A DNA stretch of 64,000 bases from Cryptomeria japonica (GCF_030272615.1 NC_081409.1:612001755-612065754); one strand, 5' to 3'. Shown: positions 1 to 12,890, counted from the first letter of the stretch. The notes: generated by a model not told the origin, from the letters alone. Program-made: numbers and translations.

Positions 1-2842
1 ATATAATCTTGGGAGTTCACAGGAATGAGGGGGCAGAAATTTTGAAAGATAAATTTGGAAAACCATTCTGGAAGAGGAGCTGGAATTGGACTTGGTTGCA
101 AGGAGTGGGATTCCTCCATTATTTTGCTTGCTATTTTGCTTGAAGGTTGGATAACCTCCTCTTGTTTGAAATTTAATTTTGAATATTTTAGTTGCTTCTT
201 GTGTGTTGGAAAAATGCAAATCTCTTGTAAATCCTTATTCAATGGTTGGAATGAAAGAAAGAGTGCTTGTTATTGTTGATTTTGTGGAACTCATATCAAA
301 TGTTTGCATATAGGAAAGAAATGGTTCATTTCTCTATTTGTTGTTTCTTATTTGTTCTTGAAAATCAAATTCTTGAATTACCTCTTCTATTTGGAATAGA
401 AAGAATTAGATTCAGCTTGTTGTGTGCTTTCTAGTATCTAATTTCCAAAGATTTGGGGTTTGTGTTGGTAAAAATTGGTTGTTTACTTCTTGTTAGATGT
501 AAGGAATTCTTCTTGTGTAATGGAAGTGAGGAAATTGATCTTAATCCTTCTTCTATTTGTTAAATTCTTCTATCCTTGCCTAATTCTTTATTTATTGGGT
601 TCTTGTGTGATTTTAATTCACCATTTACCTTATTAGTAAATATCCCTTTGTATTATGGAGTTTGGCACTATGTATGTGCTCCCGTGAAATGAACAAGGGA
701 TGAATTGATTTCATGTTAAATTGGTTTTTAAATGCTATGGAAGTATAAATTTTTTTGTAAAATTAACCTTACCTTACCCCGTGGTGGGCTAGCCCCACCA
801 CATGGGTTGGTAGTGTCTGACTACCCACAGGTAGCAGTGCTACCGGTCGGCAATACTGTTACACAGTAGCAACACTACTGGTCGATAGGACTGCTACCCG
901 TCAGTAGCAATACTACCGGTCGGTAGTGGCTTCTACCAGTGGTAGCAGAACTACCAATCAATAGGCCTGCTACTGGTAGTAGTAGTACTACCAGCAGGTA
1001 GTGCCTGTTGCTCGGGCATGACCTTGTACCCTTCGCAATACAACTTTTTGTGTGCCATTAATTTACTTTTTATAAAACACAATAATTCAAAGTTGGTTTT
1101 TATGATTAAATATCAATGGTAGTATAAAGTGATTTTTTTAATATGTTGATTTAATAAATTTATTTATTGAAATCAAGGCATGAATTATTAATTCAAATTG
1201 GTAAATTTGGATTTGGAAATGCATTAAATGCCTATTATTAATTCATATTTTATTTGGTTGAATATTTAATAAGGATTTTATTCTGGTTGGAATATTGAAT
1301 TCAAAATTATATAGAGATGAATGAAGTTTCTAAATGAAAGGGTGTTTTTATTTTAGTTTTCAATCATTGAATTTGCAAGTGCTTATGATGCTGATTTTCT
1401 CAAAGATTGTATGAGTGCAGACTTAGTGAAATTAGCTTTCCTTGCAAAGAGTTATATTTGTGTTATTTCTTGTCTTTTGTTCAATCATCCTGTTGCGGCA
1501 TAATTGGTACCTTTGACCAAGTGATATATGATGACCTCGTTGTCTTAACCATGTAGTGTCTTTGCCTTATGGTTAACCAAGAGCCAGTATGTCCTTGTTT
1601 TGACCATTTGTATTGGATAGTGGTGTTATGGTTGGCTGCTTCACCATAGGGTCCTCATGGAGTGACCATGTTTGTTTAGTGTCATTTGAGAGAGTGGCTT
1701 TCGAGTGGGGGTTGCACCCAAAGTTGATGGTAGTATAACCCATCGAAAGTGAAATAATAAGTGATAATCTAATTAATTGATTAGGTGGGTGATTTATAAC
1801 ATTATATAGGATATTGTACCTAACGCATGGGTGAGTTCTTGTAAAGGGCTCATGATGTAGTGGGAAGGCCTGGAATGACAAACCGACCACCTCGTCTTCA
1901 TGAAAGGTTGGTAGGGTCTGCATGAGACTTAGTTGGAGCCGAAGGTTCAGGAAAGGTTACTAGGATAACCCAGGATGGGGGTCGGGACCTATGGAGGTCG
2001 ACCATGGTAACCATCATAAGCTATGTGATGACACTCTCTCTTTAGGTTCACTTGTGTTTTGTGATGTCGAGTCACTTGTGTTTTGTGATGTTGAGTCACT
2101 TGTGTATTGTGATATTGAGTCACCTAGATTATTGTGGAGTCATATTGTGTTGTCATGGTGTCATATTGCTATGTCAACCATGTTATGCTTTTGCTTGCTT
2201 GAGGGTCCTCTGCTATCTCCTAGCATGGTGGGGTGATTCCATTTTGGGGAATTACATGGTTGGGTGGTAGTACCACTTCCCATTGGATGTTCTTGTTCGT
2301 ACCTTCATGCGAGGATTGGCTTTGTAGGTGTTTATGTGGTTCGTGGCTCATGTTCTATCTCATGTTTGGAGATTATTGTTATTTGGAGACCTATTTGGTC
2401 AGTTGTATAAATGGAACTTATGTAACCTTGTATTTAGTTAATTTGTAACTTTATATGTATTTTGAGAACCATGTATTGGAAGATCAATATAATCCGAGTA
2501 TGGGATGTTGCTTATCAGCTTTCTTTATGATTTGTGTAAATGCATATTGAAGAGAAATTATATTATATCCTTTCAATCTTTAAATGGTGTAATTGTTATT
2601 GCATATGGCTTATTATGTTATGTGAGTTTTGATGGATTATTGGATTAATTGCAATTGTGGAATTTAACTCTTAGTTTTATTCTTCATTGGTAACCCTTAA
2701 GGAATTCTACTATGAGCCTTCCGCTTGTTTTATTATTGTGAAAACGTTGTTATTAATGCACTTATTATGTTTATTCTTTCAAAAAAAAAATGTTTCACCC
2801 TTGTTGTGGGTTTTCCTTTAGGGTTCCTGGTGGGGCATTACA
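1..2842 (+). mobile_element. 3' part of a long LTR (copy C), Gypsy-like
   Basis: Non-coding, AT-rich sequence entering from outside the window and ending in GGGGCATTACA at 2842, where sequence of the inverted LTR copy A begins abruptly. Layout and short motifs resemble the LTR-like sequences B and D (a 'gattaggtgggtgat' stretch near 1780, late T-rich tracts, a poly-A run near 2780). It contains one GC-rich patch at 776-1030. Small ORFs here (for example 1573-1923 on the minus strand) show no domain and are treated as chance. The superfamily is inferred from the LTR style only; the 5' end and the left target duplication lie outside the window. Confidence 0.55.
776..1030. repeat. GC-rich patch of degenerate 'ggtagcactaccgg' repeats
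   Basis: Around a dozen degenerate copies of a GGTAGYA / TACTACC motif occur in both orientations, preceded by a near-palindrome at 781-801 (gtggtggg..ccccaccac). Composition is sharply different from the AT-rich LTR around it. It can fold into many small hairpins. No coding signal. Confidence 0.7.
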
Positions 2843-3997
2843 GTCATCACATGTTATCCTCACATATATGGAAGAACTACGAGATCTCTACCCATTACCC
2901 CTGATAGTCATGTGGAACCATCTCAACCTATGAGAGAATCAAGGAAGTTTAGTTTACCATCTACATAGCCTTCCCAAGCTCATTTTGAGTCTCCACTCTA
3001 GGGCTATAAGGTGGGGCACCAAAACCAATTTATTATCTTGTTTAGATGAATTATAATTACCCAACCCATCTAATTAATTATTAAGGTTATAATTTTATTA
3101 ACAAGAAAACTTCCGATGTGTTCCTAGTGGTCTAGACTCTAAACATCCTTACAAGGAACCTCTTCGCAATATATCTCTCATGACCCTATCCATCACCTGA
3201 AATCCCACTCCCCCTAACCATGTTTTAAGACCTTAGAGTAAAAAAAATAATAAAAAGAAGGCTCATTCACATCCACATAAGAACATCTACATATAAATAT
3301 TCAAATTTGAATCAATAACCAAATGCCATAATTCCAAATCACATAACGTAACCAAGAGCCTCATAAGTAATCAATAATCATGAGCAAGGCATGATCCCTG
3401 TTGCTCAGCCATAAGTAATAAAAACATCCACATCAAGGAAAATCCATCTTGCTAGAGCCATAAAATGCTTAATAATCCATCTCAAAACAATATATCAACT
3501 CAAGAATTCTTAGGGAATCCAAAACATGGCCTCTAGTGCAAAATATAGACTTGGAGAAACAACATAGAAAGCTAAAACCAAGTCAAAATTGAAATGAAAA
3601 CAACACAACGCATCCAAAAAATAAAACAACACATACAAAATGATTTAGTAGATCCACATTACAATTTAACACATATAAGATCCAATATAGCGCATATACT
3701 TCATTCTATAGTACATATGCAGAATAATTCAACACATTTGCACAAAATGGATACACAAAGGATACAGAATAGCACATTTAATCAACCATGTACTACATTT
3801 AAGGTACAATCTAGCGCATTTACCCAATTGGGTAGCACATTAGCCAAATCTAATAGTCCATATACATATTTTTTTAGCACATACAAGGAGCTAAAAATGA
3901 ATCAGAGTGGAAATAAAATCTTGTGATTAAGTATAAGATAATTTTAATTCACAAGATGATGCAAATACCAACCCAAAGTGGGTGCAATATGATACAA
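2843..3997 (-). mobile_element. Long LTR-like copy A, distal segment (minus strand)
   Basis: The reverse complement of this segment matches 41701-42620 over long stretches (for example 'ctagcaagatgga', 'cttgctcatgatta', and the region around 'aataaattggtttt'), so it is a second copy of the B sequence in inverted orientation. It is cut at 2842/2843 by copy C and at 3997 by element 1, and resumes at 21220. Non-coding; the 110-codon plus-strand ORF at 3594-3926 is low-complexity and unsupported. Confidence 0.65.
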
Positions 3998-4338
3998 TGT
4001 TGGCATTGGGTTGTCATTGATGTCAACCAGCATGGGCTATCATTGATGTCAACCGGTATGCAAGTAGGAGATTGTTGGTAATGGTATGCATGTCAATCAG
4101 TATGCAAGTTGGAGATCATTGGCATGTTGATTTCAACCAGTAAGTATATCAACCGGTAAGTAAGCAAAGAGAAAACAAGGTATGTTTTGTGGATTGGTAA
4201 GTGTGGTCTGGGATAACACATCCTAATCGATAGAACAGAGAAGTGCATGATATGAAGGTTAACTGATTGGTGTATACAGGTAGTATGTTTTGTCAGTGAC
4301 CGAGTTTGAACCAACATGATCAGTTGGATGCTGACAGG

Positions 4339-4474
4339 GATGACACGTGGACTATAGGTGGCGAACATGCAATGGTAGGTGAATAGTGCATCGATGATGT
4401 AGTTGCGATGACACGTGGACTATGGGTGGCGAACATGCAATGGTAGGTGAATAGTGCATCGATGATGTAGTTGC
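4339..4474 (+). repeat. 68-bp tandem duplication inside the 5' LTR
   Basis: Two nearly identical 68-bp copies (4339-4406 and 4407-4474) each begin gatgacacgtgg and end gatgtagttgc. The 3' LTR has a single copy near 20070-20140, so the duplication arose in the 5' LTR after insertion or the 3' copy was lost. Each unit carries a CACGTG G-box. Confidence 0.85.
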
Positions 4475-4623
4475 TAATTAGGTCAACATTAAATAAAGAC
4501 TGCAAAAATCATGGGTCGATTGCAAAGGATTATGACTTGAAGCAGATCAAAAGGTAGAAATTTTTGGCATTATGATCGAAGCAGGACATCTGATCTTCTT
4601 GTTAATCTGGAGAAGGAAACAGC

Positions 4624-5403
4624 TGTTGGCAAATGCACACTCCAGTGAGAAATTGTAGGTGATTGAAGGTATTGTCATTGATGGCAACCTTACAATAATG
4701 TGATACTGGCAGGCACCAGCACCGACAGACTCTACACCAACACCGAAAAGGAAGATTACCGACACCCTAGCTGACAATAATTTTGTGTATTTATATTTTG
4801 TAATTAATTGTAAAATCTTTTGTAATTTGACTTGGCGGATTGTAATGTGACTCATATATGTATGAGATCATTATAGATCAGTTATTATATATGATATAAG
4901 AGGTGAAGTATGAAAAAGATATAGCAGACCTAATATGCGAATTGTTGGATAAGGGTTTATGTATGTAGCAGAGCTTAAATCGGTACTAAATCTGGCATAG
5001 CAGATGCTAATTTGAAGGAGTACAAGACATTGGATTAGTATAATCCATTTTTGTAAGTTAGTGTGACTTATTTTGTAATTGAATAGTGAGCTCTAGGCAC
5101 TTGGCCATCCTGCATGTGCAGGCCCCTATTGTAAACAGTAATATTCCCTTATTGGCCAATAAGCAAATATTGTGGGTCACAAATCCCACCGAGGTTTTTC
5201 CCACACCGAGTTTCCTCGTTAAAAATACTATGTTATGGTGTGTTTTTCATGTTGTGGTTGTTGTTCTTATTTGCTACATTATTTTTGGTTTACCGATACA
5301 TAGTTTTAATATGCTCTTCATGTTATAAGTTAAATAAATTCTTTTACCAGTCAGATACTAATTCACCCCCCCCCCCCTCTTAGTATCTTTGGGAATCCTA
5401 ACA
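4624..5403 (+). mobile_element. Solo LTR s1 (780 bp) inserted in the element 1 5' LTR
   Basis: The segment is absent from the 3' LTR, where 'gaaggaa-ataac-tagatt' is continuous. It begins TGTTGGCAAATG, ends TTGGGAATCCTAACA, and is flanked by near-identical 5-bp duplications ACAGC (4619-4623) and ACAAC (5404-5408). The C-run followed by CTCTTAGTATC near its 3' end resembles Sirevirus LTR ends. No coding region. It is read as a solo LTR left by LTR-LTR recombination. Confidence 0.88.
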
Positions 5404-6276
5404 ACAACTAGATTATTTATTGTAATCGACAAAAATCAAGATCGATGGACATGATCCAGTTTGATAAATATAGTGAATGTGTATTGGAAGGATAAAAATG
5501 GTGGTGATGTGTGATTTATTGTAGGTTGTCAATCCAAGAAATGAGATCTGATTTTATTTGATATGGATTGAGTCAGTGAAGAAAACCCTAGGTGCATAAA
5601 GTTTGAATTTTGTTTTTGGCAGGAAATCACACATATAAATATGCAGATCAAAGACTTAAGTGACCTGATGATGAAAAAGAGTGATTATGCTATAAGAGAG
5701 TTGGTCAGTCAAAGAATTGATAGAAAAAATATTGAAGAGACTTTGTGTTAGAAGAAGAACCGGTAAGAAGGACTTAACCGACAAGGTTTAAGGTAACTGG
5801 TAACAATTACAAAGTTTATCAGTTCATCTAACTGGTAGAGATTGAACTAGTAAGATAGCAACAGAGGGTGAAGGAGAGTGGAGTGAGTGTCAGATAAGAT
5901 TTAGCAAGGCACAAGCTGAGTAGAAGTTGATTCAGACAGAGAGAATTGAGATCTGGTAGAAAAGAAGTAGTGTGACAGAAAAAGAGTTCAACCGATAGAG
6001 TGAATTGTTTGTAGGGGTTTGAAAACTTGTTTGTAACAAGGTGCTGATTATTTTTTTGATTTTATATCTCATTGTATTTCATTGAGTGGGTGCTCAATGC
6101 AGGGGTTGGTTCTCCTTGAGTTGGTGCTCCTTTGGGTAGGTTCCCATAAATTGTTAGGGGTTGGTGCTCCTTGGTTTGGTGCCCTAAACATTGTAAAACT
6201 ATTATCATTGTGAGGTTGGATTGGACCAGTAGATCTCCAACAGTATTTCTCACCGAGGTTTTTCCCACCTTGGGTT

Positions 6277-7497
6277 TGTTGGCCATTTGGTGGAATTGAT
6301 TATGTGTTGCATTGATGTTTTGTCATTGATGCCAACACTAGCTATTTGGATGCTTTATCGGCACCCTTCTGGTCCCGATAGGTTGAGAGGTTTCTGGTTA
6401 ACTTGGATCCAACATGATCCAATAGGCTCGGGTATAGTCTAGTGATGGAATTGGCTTGTTCATGATACTCATGCTCACATTTGGTCAATTGGTTTTGGTC
6501 TCGTGATCGGATGTTATCCCACTTGCTTAGAAGATTGGTTTCTAGTTCTAGTGAGGGTTTCATTGATAGATCTTTTGGTGGAGATCTTTGATGAATTGCA
6601 TAAGTGGTATTGGTGCATCCTTTGATGGAGTTTTAGGATGTTGTTGGTGATCATGTTCGAGACTTGGCGGATGGAGATCATTACTATAGTGTGTGGACCT
6701 ATACTTGGTCCTGGTTGATCTAGGTTATGGACCGGCTTTAATATAACATGTGGATATGACCTATTGGTGTATTTCCAGGATGTCTTGTGTGTTGATATTA
6801 TTTGTTTGGTCTAGGGCCAACATGGTTTGTAATTATGTAATTGGTTTATTATCTGGTGGCTGACTTGATTGTTTATGGTCGAGGGTTTTGTATAAATAGA
6901 TGTAAGATCTCATTGTAGATTATCATGGTTATTGTAAGAGGTCATGGTCAAGGAATGTAATATTCAAATAATGTAATATCATTTAGGCAGAGGAGTTGGT
7001 CAATCATTGAAGATCGAATTGGGTTTATGTAAGAGGATTTAGTCCTCTGATATTGAGCTTAATCGGAACTGTACTTAGGCATAGGAGATGCTATCATTTT
7101 CAATTCAATACTTCGCTAGATTGTAGTCTAGATTTATATGTAGTCAGTGAGGCTCCTTTTGTGATGAGCAGTGCACTCTAGGTTGTTGGCCTTCCTGCAT
7201 GTGTAAGCCCCTCAATTGTAATTCACATACTTACTACAAAAGTATTATCTGACTATGGGTAGGCTTCCTACCATGGTTTTTTCCTTTACCAGGTTTTCCA
7301 CGTACAAATCTTGGTGTTATGAGGATGGTATTTATTCTGTGATTATTGTTTATGCTTAATTGGTTTATCTGCTATTCTGGTATTAATAATTTGGGTTCTG
7401 GTATTAAATTTTAAATTGTTAATGGTTCTGGTAAGCTGTGACAACTGATTCACCCCCCCCCTCTTAGTTGTCTTCTAGTTATTTGAACTTTCTAACA
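6277..7497 (+). mobile_element. Solo LTR s2 (1221 bp) inserted in the element 1 5' LTR
   Basis: It is absent from the 3' LTR copy. It begins TGTTGGCCATTTGG and ends GAACTTTCTAACA, flanked by a perfect GGGTT duplication (6272-6276 and 7498-7502). A poly-C tract followed by CTCTTAGTTGTC sits 30-50 bp before its end, the same style as s1 and element 1. It is a different but related LTR family from both. No internal domain remains. Confidence 0.92.
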
Positions 7498-7646
7498 GGG
7501 TTTTCCTCGTATATACGGTGTTGTGTGGCATCCTTTGTGTGTTTGTAATTATGTGTTTTCATTATTCTACCAGTTTGCACACACTGTTTGAAATTGATTA
7601 ATATCACTGATTCATCCCCCTCTCAGTGATATCTTGTGTTCTACAA

Positions 7647-7660
7647 TTGGTATCAGAACC
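7647..7660 (+). other. Primer binding site of element 1 (tRNA-iMet type)
   Basis: TTGGTATCAGAACC lies one base after the LTR end. It matches the usual plant copia site TGGTATCAGAGC, complementary to the 3' end of initiator methionine tRNA, with small differences. It fixes the 5' LTR end at 7645. Confidence 0.9.
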
Positions 7661-7696
7661 TTAGGTTCCTTGGGTAGATACTGGTCTAAGAACACA

Positions 7697-9790
7697 ATGG
7701 AAAGGAATTAATCCTCCTCCTCTAAATCTCCCATGTTTGATGGTGCCAACTATGCCTTCTAGAGCAGAAGAATGGAAACCTATCTATCTTCCCTAGGTTT
7801 TGATGTTTGGATGTCTATGAAAAATGGGTATATTGTCCCTATTGTTCCCCCTACAAATCTGGGTGCTAAGAAGGAGTATGAAAACAATGCCAAGGCCAAG
7901 CATGCTATTCTCAATGAATTGTCTGAAAATGAGTTTGTTAAGGTTATGCACTAGTCATCTACCAAGGAAAAGTGGGATAAGTTGAAGAGATTATTTGAAG
8001 GAGATGTCAAGGTCAAGGAGGCTAAACTGTAAGCACTAAGAACTCAACTTGAAGGCTTGAGAATGAAAGATGAAGAAAAGATTGTTGGTTATCTTCAAAG
8101 AGTTGATGAAATAGTGAATACTATTAGAGGACTTGGAGAGGATATATCTAATAAAGTTATTGTCAAAAAGGTACTTAGATCACTCACATCTAAGTATGAT
8201 ACAAAGGTCTCTACAATAGAAGAAGCCAAGGATCTGAAAACCTTTTCAATGGATGAATTATTTGGGTCCCTAACCACTTATGAGATGAGAACAACTAGTG
8301 AAAAAACTTCAAAGAAAGAGGTTGCTTTCAACTCCATCAAAAAGAGTAAGGAAGAAATTTCTTATGGAGAAACTAATGAAGGCTTGGATACAGTGGTAGA
8401 AAACTTTGTAAGGAAGCTTAAAAGAGGATCCAGTAAGTATAAAGGAAAATTTCCTTTCAAATGCTTTAACTGTAATAAAATTGGAAACTTTACTTCAAAA
8501 TGTCCCTATGGTGAGAATGGTGGAGAGGAGCTACAAAGAACTAGCGAACCTTTGGGTAAGGATAAAAAGAAGAAAGCCTGTCGACAAGACAGAAGAATCA
8601 ACCAGAAGCAGTACAACTTGTATACTTTTGAAGGTGATGCTAGAGATGAATAAAGTGCCTTAGAAGATTATTGTTGTGAGGATGAAAGAGAAATTAACCT
8701 CTATATGGCACAAGATGAATCAGTTGATGGAGCTAATGAAGATGAAGACATTGAAGTTGAATTGGACTTGGAAGGTGAACTCATAAGTGCTCTTGAGGAG
8801 CTGAGTAAAACAAGAAGGGAGATCAAGAAGAAATTGTGTTTCTACAGAAGAACAAGATCATTTAGACAAATCTTTGGAGGATTCCAAGAAAACAATTTAT
8901 GATCTAAAACTTCAGTTGGAATAAGCTAAAAGAATATGTGAGGTTACAAGCTCTGATTTGATAAAGAAGGAGAAGAAGTATCAAATTCTGGAAGAAGAAA
9001 GTGTAAGGCTCAGAAAGGAGCTTGAAAAGATCAAGAATGAATTAAAGATGAGGAGAAAATATGAGAGTATCAATGAAGCCTTGGATAAGATGTTGAGTAA
9101 TCAAAAGCACTCAAAAGATACCGAAGGTATAGGATTTGAAAAGGGACAGAGTTACCACAACAAAGACATAGCCTGCAAGGAGATATAGTTTACTTATTCA
9201 AGTGAAAGTAAATAAAAACTAACCTTTACATTCAACAAAGCTAATAAAAAGAAGACCTATGTTGAAGTTACACGAAATCAGCTTGTGAACCGGAATGCTC
9301 AAACTTTGAACTAGAAGGCTCACTCACTGTACCAGAATGCAGATCATAAAGGAAAGGCCAAGATTAATGATGAAGGGTTCACTAAAGTCAATAACGTGAG
9401 AGGAAGACACCCGGTGAGACAAAGGTTTGCCAGTCCAAAGAGACAAGAGTGGTATGTACCCAAATTCCATGGTTACTGTTACTAATGTAATAAGTTTGGA
9501 CATAGAATTGTTGATTGTAGTTTGATGCATAAGCCCTCTCATAGTTTCAAAAGTAGAAATCTATTTGATGCACTCAGGGAGATGAATGTTATTTGTTATC
9601 AATGTAATGGGTTTGGCCATAGGAGTTATGAATGTAGGAGAAGTTTGTCGGTGTCCTACAATGGTTTTTCAAATCCATCTTTCAATGTCAATGTGAAATG
9701 CTATCATTGTCAAAATTTTAGCCATATTGCAAAATATTGCAAACTCAGGAAAACTAAGAAAAAGAAGTCAGTATCAGATTAGAGACCGGA
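7697..9790 (+). pseudogene. gag: gag of element 1 (decayed), four zinc-knuckle motifs
   Basis: The capsid/nucleocapsid polyprotein starts at ATG 7697 but stops at codon 5 (TAA 7709). Further stops at TAG 7760, TAG 7952 and TAA 8030 stand where Trp or Gln is expected. The gag core (UBN2-like) runs about 7740-8350. A zinc knuckle at 8463-8504 keeps its three Cys, but Asn replaces the His (CFNCNKIGNFTSKC). An acidic and coiled-coil-like stretch follows (8705-9190). Three more CCHC knuckles lie at 9477-9521 (with TAA 9483 inside), 9594-9635 and 9699-9740, then a Lys-rich tail. Four knuckles are more than the one or two usual in copia gag. In an active element gag packages the RNA. This copy is not translatable as one protein. 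Confidence 0.85.
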
Positions 9791-9879
9791 AGCAAAATAG
9801 GATCAAAAAATTGCAACAAACAGGAAGAAGGAAGCTAACTAGGTTTGGGTTGAGAATGATAAGAATAAAGCATAATCAA

Positions 9880-11240
9880 GTCTAATTGTGCAGACAATCC
9901 TGCATGCAAAAAGAAGAAAATTATGGGTACTTGATAGTGGTTGCTCCAATCACATGACTAGAGACAAAAAGAAGTTCATCAAGTTTAAATATTGGAATGG
10001 AGGTTTGATGAAGCTTGGAGACAACTCTTCCATCAAGGTAAAAGGAAAGGAACCCTGAACATAGATAGGAAATTAAAATTCCATGATGTTTACTATGTGG
10101 AAGGCCTAAAACATAATTTGCTGAGTGTGAGTCAGATGTGTGATAAAGGATACCAATTCACATTTGACTCTATTGGTTGTCATTTAAGGAAGTAGAGTAC
10201 TGGACAAATTATTATAGAAGGAAAAAGGATAGATGGAAATGTGTACAATATGAAGGAATGTTTTGAATCCAAATGCATGATGGGACAAGTAGATGAGAGC
10301 TAGCTGTGGCACGGAAGATTAGGCCATATAAACTTTGATAATCTAGTTAAGGTGAGAAAGAAAGGCTATGTGAGACATATACCACAGATCATCATACCAG
10401 AAAGTACCTTTTGTGATGAATGTCTAAGAGGTAAGAAGACTAGGATAACCTTCAAGACCAAAGAATATAATACCTCAAGGCCCATAAACTTGTGCAAACT
10501 GAACTGTGTTGACCAATCAGAACAAGAGATATAGCCGGTGAAAGATACTTCATGTTATTAATTGATGATTTTTCAAGAATGACATGGGTCACCTTTCTAC
10601 ATGACACATCACAAGCATATGAGAGGTTCAAAATCTTTAGGAAGATGGTTGAGAAAGAAAGTGGATGCAATCTGAAGTGTCTGAGATCTGATCGGGGTGG
10701 TGATTTCGCATCAAATGAGTTTGAAGACTACTGTGAAAGACATGGAATCAAAAGATAGTATTCAGCACCAAGACCACCACAACAAAATGATGTTGTAGAA
10801 AGGAAAAACTGGATTGTCAAGGAGATGGCGAGGACAATGTTGAATGAAGCAAACATACCAGATATGAGGAAGCAGTTCATATTGTTGTATATACATTGAA
10901 CCAAGTTTAGTTAAGAGTAAATAGCAGAATGACACCTTATGAATTATGGTATGACCAGAAGCCATCAGTCAAATATTTCAAGGTGTTTGGCAGTAAATGC
11001 TTCATCAAGAGAGATGAAGATAGTTTAGGTGGTTTTGATTCTAGAAGTGATGAAGGTATTTTCTTAGGTTACTCAACTCACAACAAGGCCTACAAATGCT
11101 ACAACAAAAGATTGAGAAGAGTAGTTGAGAGTGTGCATGTAAGAGTTGATGAAGACTTGTACAAAGACAAAAAAATACAAGTTAACCAGTATGATAACTC
11201 ATGTGATGAAGATGAAGTGCAATCAGAAAGTGAATAGGAA
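9880..11240 (+). pseudogene. pol: Protease and integrase of element 1 pol (decayed)
   Basis: The aspartic protease is marked by LWVLDSGCSNHMT with the catalytic DSG codons at 9933-9941, followed by the typical 'VEGLKHNLLSVSQMCDKGY' tail near 10100-10160. The integrase zinc-binding region LWHGRLGHINFDNL...CDEC lies about 10306-10425. The core carries DDFSRMTW near 10563, LRSDRGGDF near 10681 and VVERKN near 10795, so the D,D,E residues are present. The C-terminal region (GYSTHNKAYKCYNKR) extends to about 11200. Stops, mostly TAG, and frame changes break it at 10195, 10301, 10532, 10757 and elsewhere. Protease would mature the polyprotein and integrase would insert the cDNA. This copy is dead. 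Confidence 0.88.
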
Positions 11241-11379
11241 GTAACACCCAACAACACCCCTAATACATATGTGTAGAAAAATTACCTGGAAGAAAATATT
11301 ATAGGAAATAAAAATGACAATGTACAAACTAGAAGAAGACTTTCCCAGAACAATAAAAAGTGAATTTTTTCCTCGTGAC

Positions 11380-12890
11380 TAAAATGGAACCCAAAACATT
11401 TAATGAGTCCAGCAAAAGTGAGAAATGGATGGATGCAATGGAGGAAGAGCTACACCAGATTGAAAAGAACAAGACTTGGGAGTTAGTTCCTAGACCGGCA
11501 GATAAGAATATCATTGGTACTAAATGGGTCTACTAGAACAAGATGAATGAAGAAGGTAAGATTGTCAGGTATAAAGAAAGATTAGTGTGTAAAGGGTATT
11601 CTCAAGTAGAAGGAATTGACTTTGAAGAAAAATTTACACCGGTTTCAAGACTTGAGCCTATTAGAATGTTCTTTGCATTATCTGCCTACAAAGGATACAA
11701 GGTATATCAAATGGACATTAAATCTATCTTCTTGAATGGTAATTTGGAAGAAGAAGTCTACATAGAACAACCAGAAGGTTTTATGCTACATGATGATGAA
11801 ATGTTTGTGTGTCGAGTGAAGAAAGTATTGTATGGTTTAAAGAAGGCTCCAAGAGCATGGTATTCAAGGTTGGATAAGTATCTTCAAGAGCAAGGTTTTA
11901 GAAAGGGAAGTGCAGCTAGTAATCTATGCATCAAAGCAGATGGATGTCATATGATCATTGTTGTTGTGTATGTGGATGATATAATATTTGGAGGCAACAA
12001 GGATGCCTTGTGTAAAGAGTTTGCTGACTAGATGCAGTTGGAGTTTGAGATGTCAATGCTTGGAGAGGTGTCATACTTTCTTGGTTTATAGATTTCGCTA
12101 CAAGATAAAGGAATATTTATCTCTCAAACCAAATATATCAGAGATATGTTGAAGAAGTTTTAGATGGAGGACAAAAAACCGGTAAGTACCCCCATGGTGA
12201 CTGGATGCAAGTTGAGCAAGGTTGATGAGTCGCCAAAAGTGGATCAGACCCTATATAGATCAATGATTGGTAGTTTGTTATATCTTACAACCTCAAGACC
12301 GGATATAGTGGAGGCAGTATGTATGGTGGCAAGATTTCAAGCTGCACCTAAATAGTCACATGTGAATGCAGTTAAAAGGATCTTCAAGTACCTACAAGGA
12401 ACACTTAATTATGGATTATGGTATCCAAAGAAAAGAGATTTCACTTTATAGGCCTACACAGATGTTGATTGCGTAGGTTGCATTGATGACCGGAAGAGCA
12501 CAAGTGGTGGAACATTCTTTTTAGGTAACCGGTTAGTTTCATGGCATAGCAAGAAGCAAGATTTAGTCTCCTTATCTACTAATGAGGAAGAGTATATTGT
12601 TGTTGCTACATGTTGTTCTCGGGTGTTATGGATGAAGTAGACCCTCAAGGACATTTAGGTAGAAATATCTAACCCTATTCCTATCTAGTGTGATAACTCA
12701 AGTGCAATTAGCATTTCAAAGAATCTGGTTATGCACTCAAGGACAAAGCACATTGCCATCAAATTTCATTTTCTCAGGTAGAAAGTTGTAGAGAAATAAG
12801 TGGAGATATAATATGTCCCTACAAGTGAATAGGTTGCTGATATCTTCACAAAACCTCTACCGGTAAACACATTTGAGTATCTAAGACACA
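11380..12890 (+). pseudogene. pol: Reverse transcriptase and RNase H of element 1 pol (decayed)
   Basis: The RT begins at the ELxxIEKNKTWELVPRP region (about 11445) and holds [13 protein letters not shown] (about 11703), [13 protein letters not shown] (about 11827) and the catalytic YVDD at 11969-11980. TAG replaces an expected Gln at 12089 (GL-stop-IS) and 12161. RNase H-like sequence follows (SLLYLTTSRPDI, KSTSGGTFFLGNRLVSW), ending near DIFTKPLPVNTFEYLRHKLG (about 12840-12900). The RT motif VDDIIFGG is shared with element 2 and is typical of the Tork/Sire side of plant copia. The catalytic Asp residues are intact, but multiple in-frame stops make it a pseudogene. Confidence 0.9.

Larger units (their letters stand above)
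3998..7645 (+). repeat. 5' LTR of element 1, interrupted twice
   Basis: It aligns end to end with the 3' LTR (19731-21219) apart from two foreign solo LTRs (4624-5403 and 6277-7497), a 68-bp tandem duplication (4339-4474) and a short extra stretch near 6110-6180. It ends TGTGTTCTACA at 7645, next to the primer site. Net length without the insertions is about 1.63 kb. As in any 5' LTR, it would have held the element promoter; no TATA box is called because the two solo LTRs confuse the context. Confidence 0.9.

Noticed and set aside
3594-3926. 110-codon ORF rich in His, Thr and Gln
   Set aside because: It is low-complexity sequence within inverted LTR copy A, and the matching part of copy B is not open.
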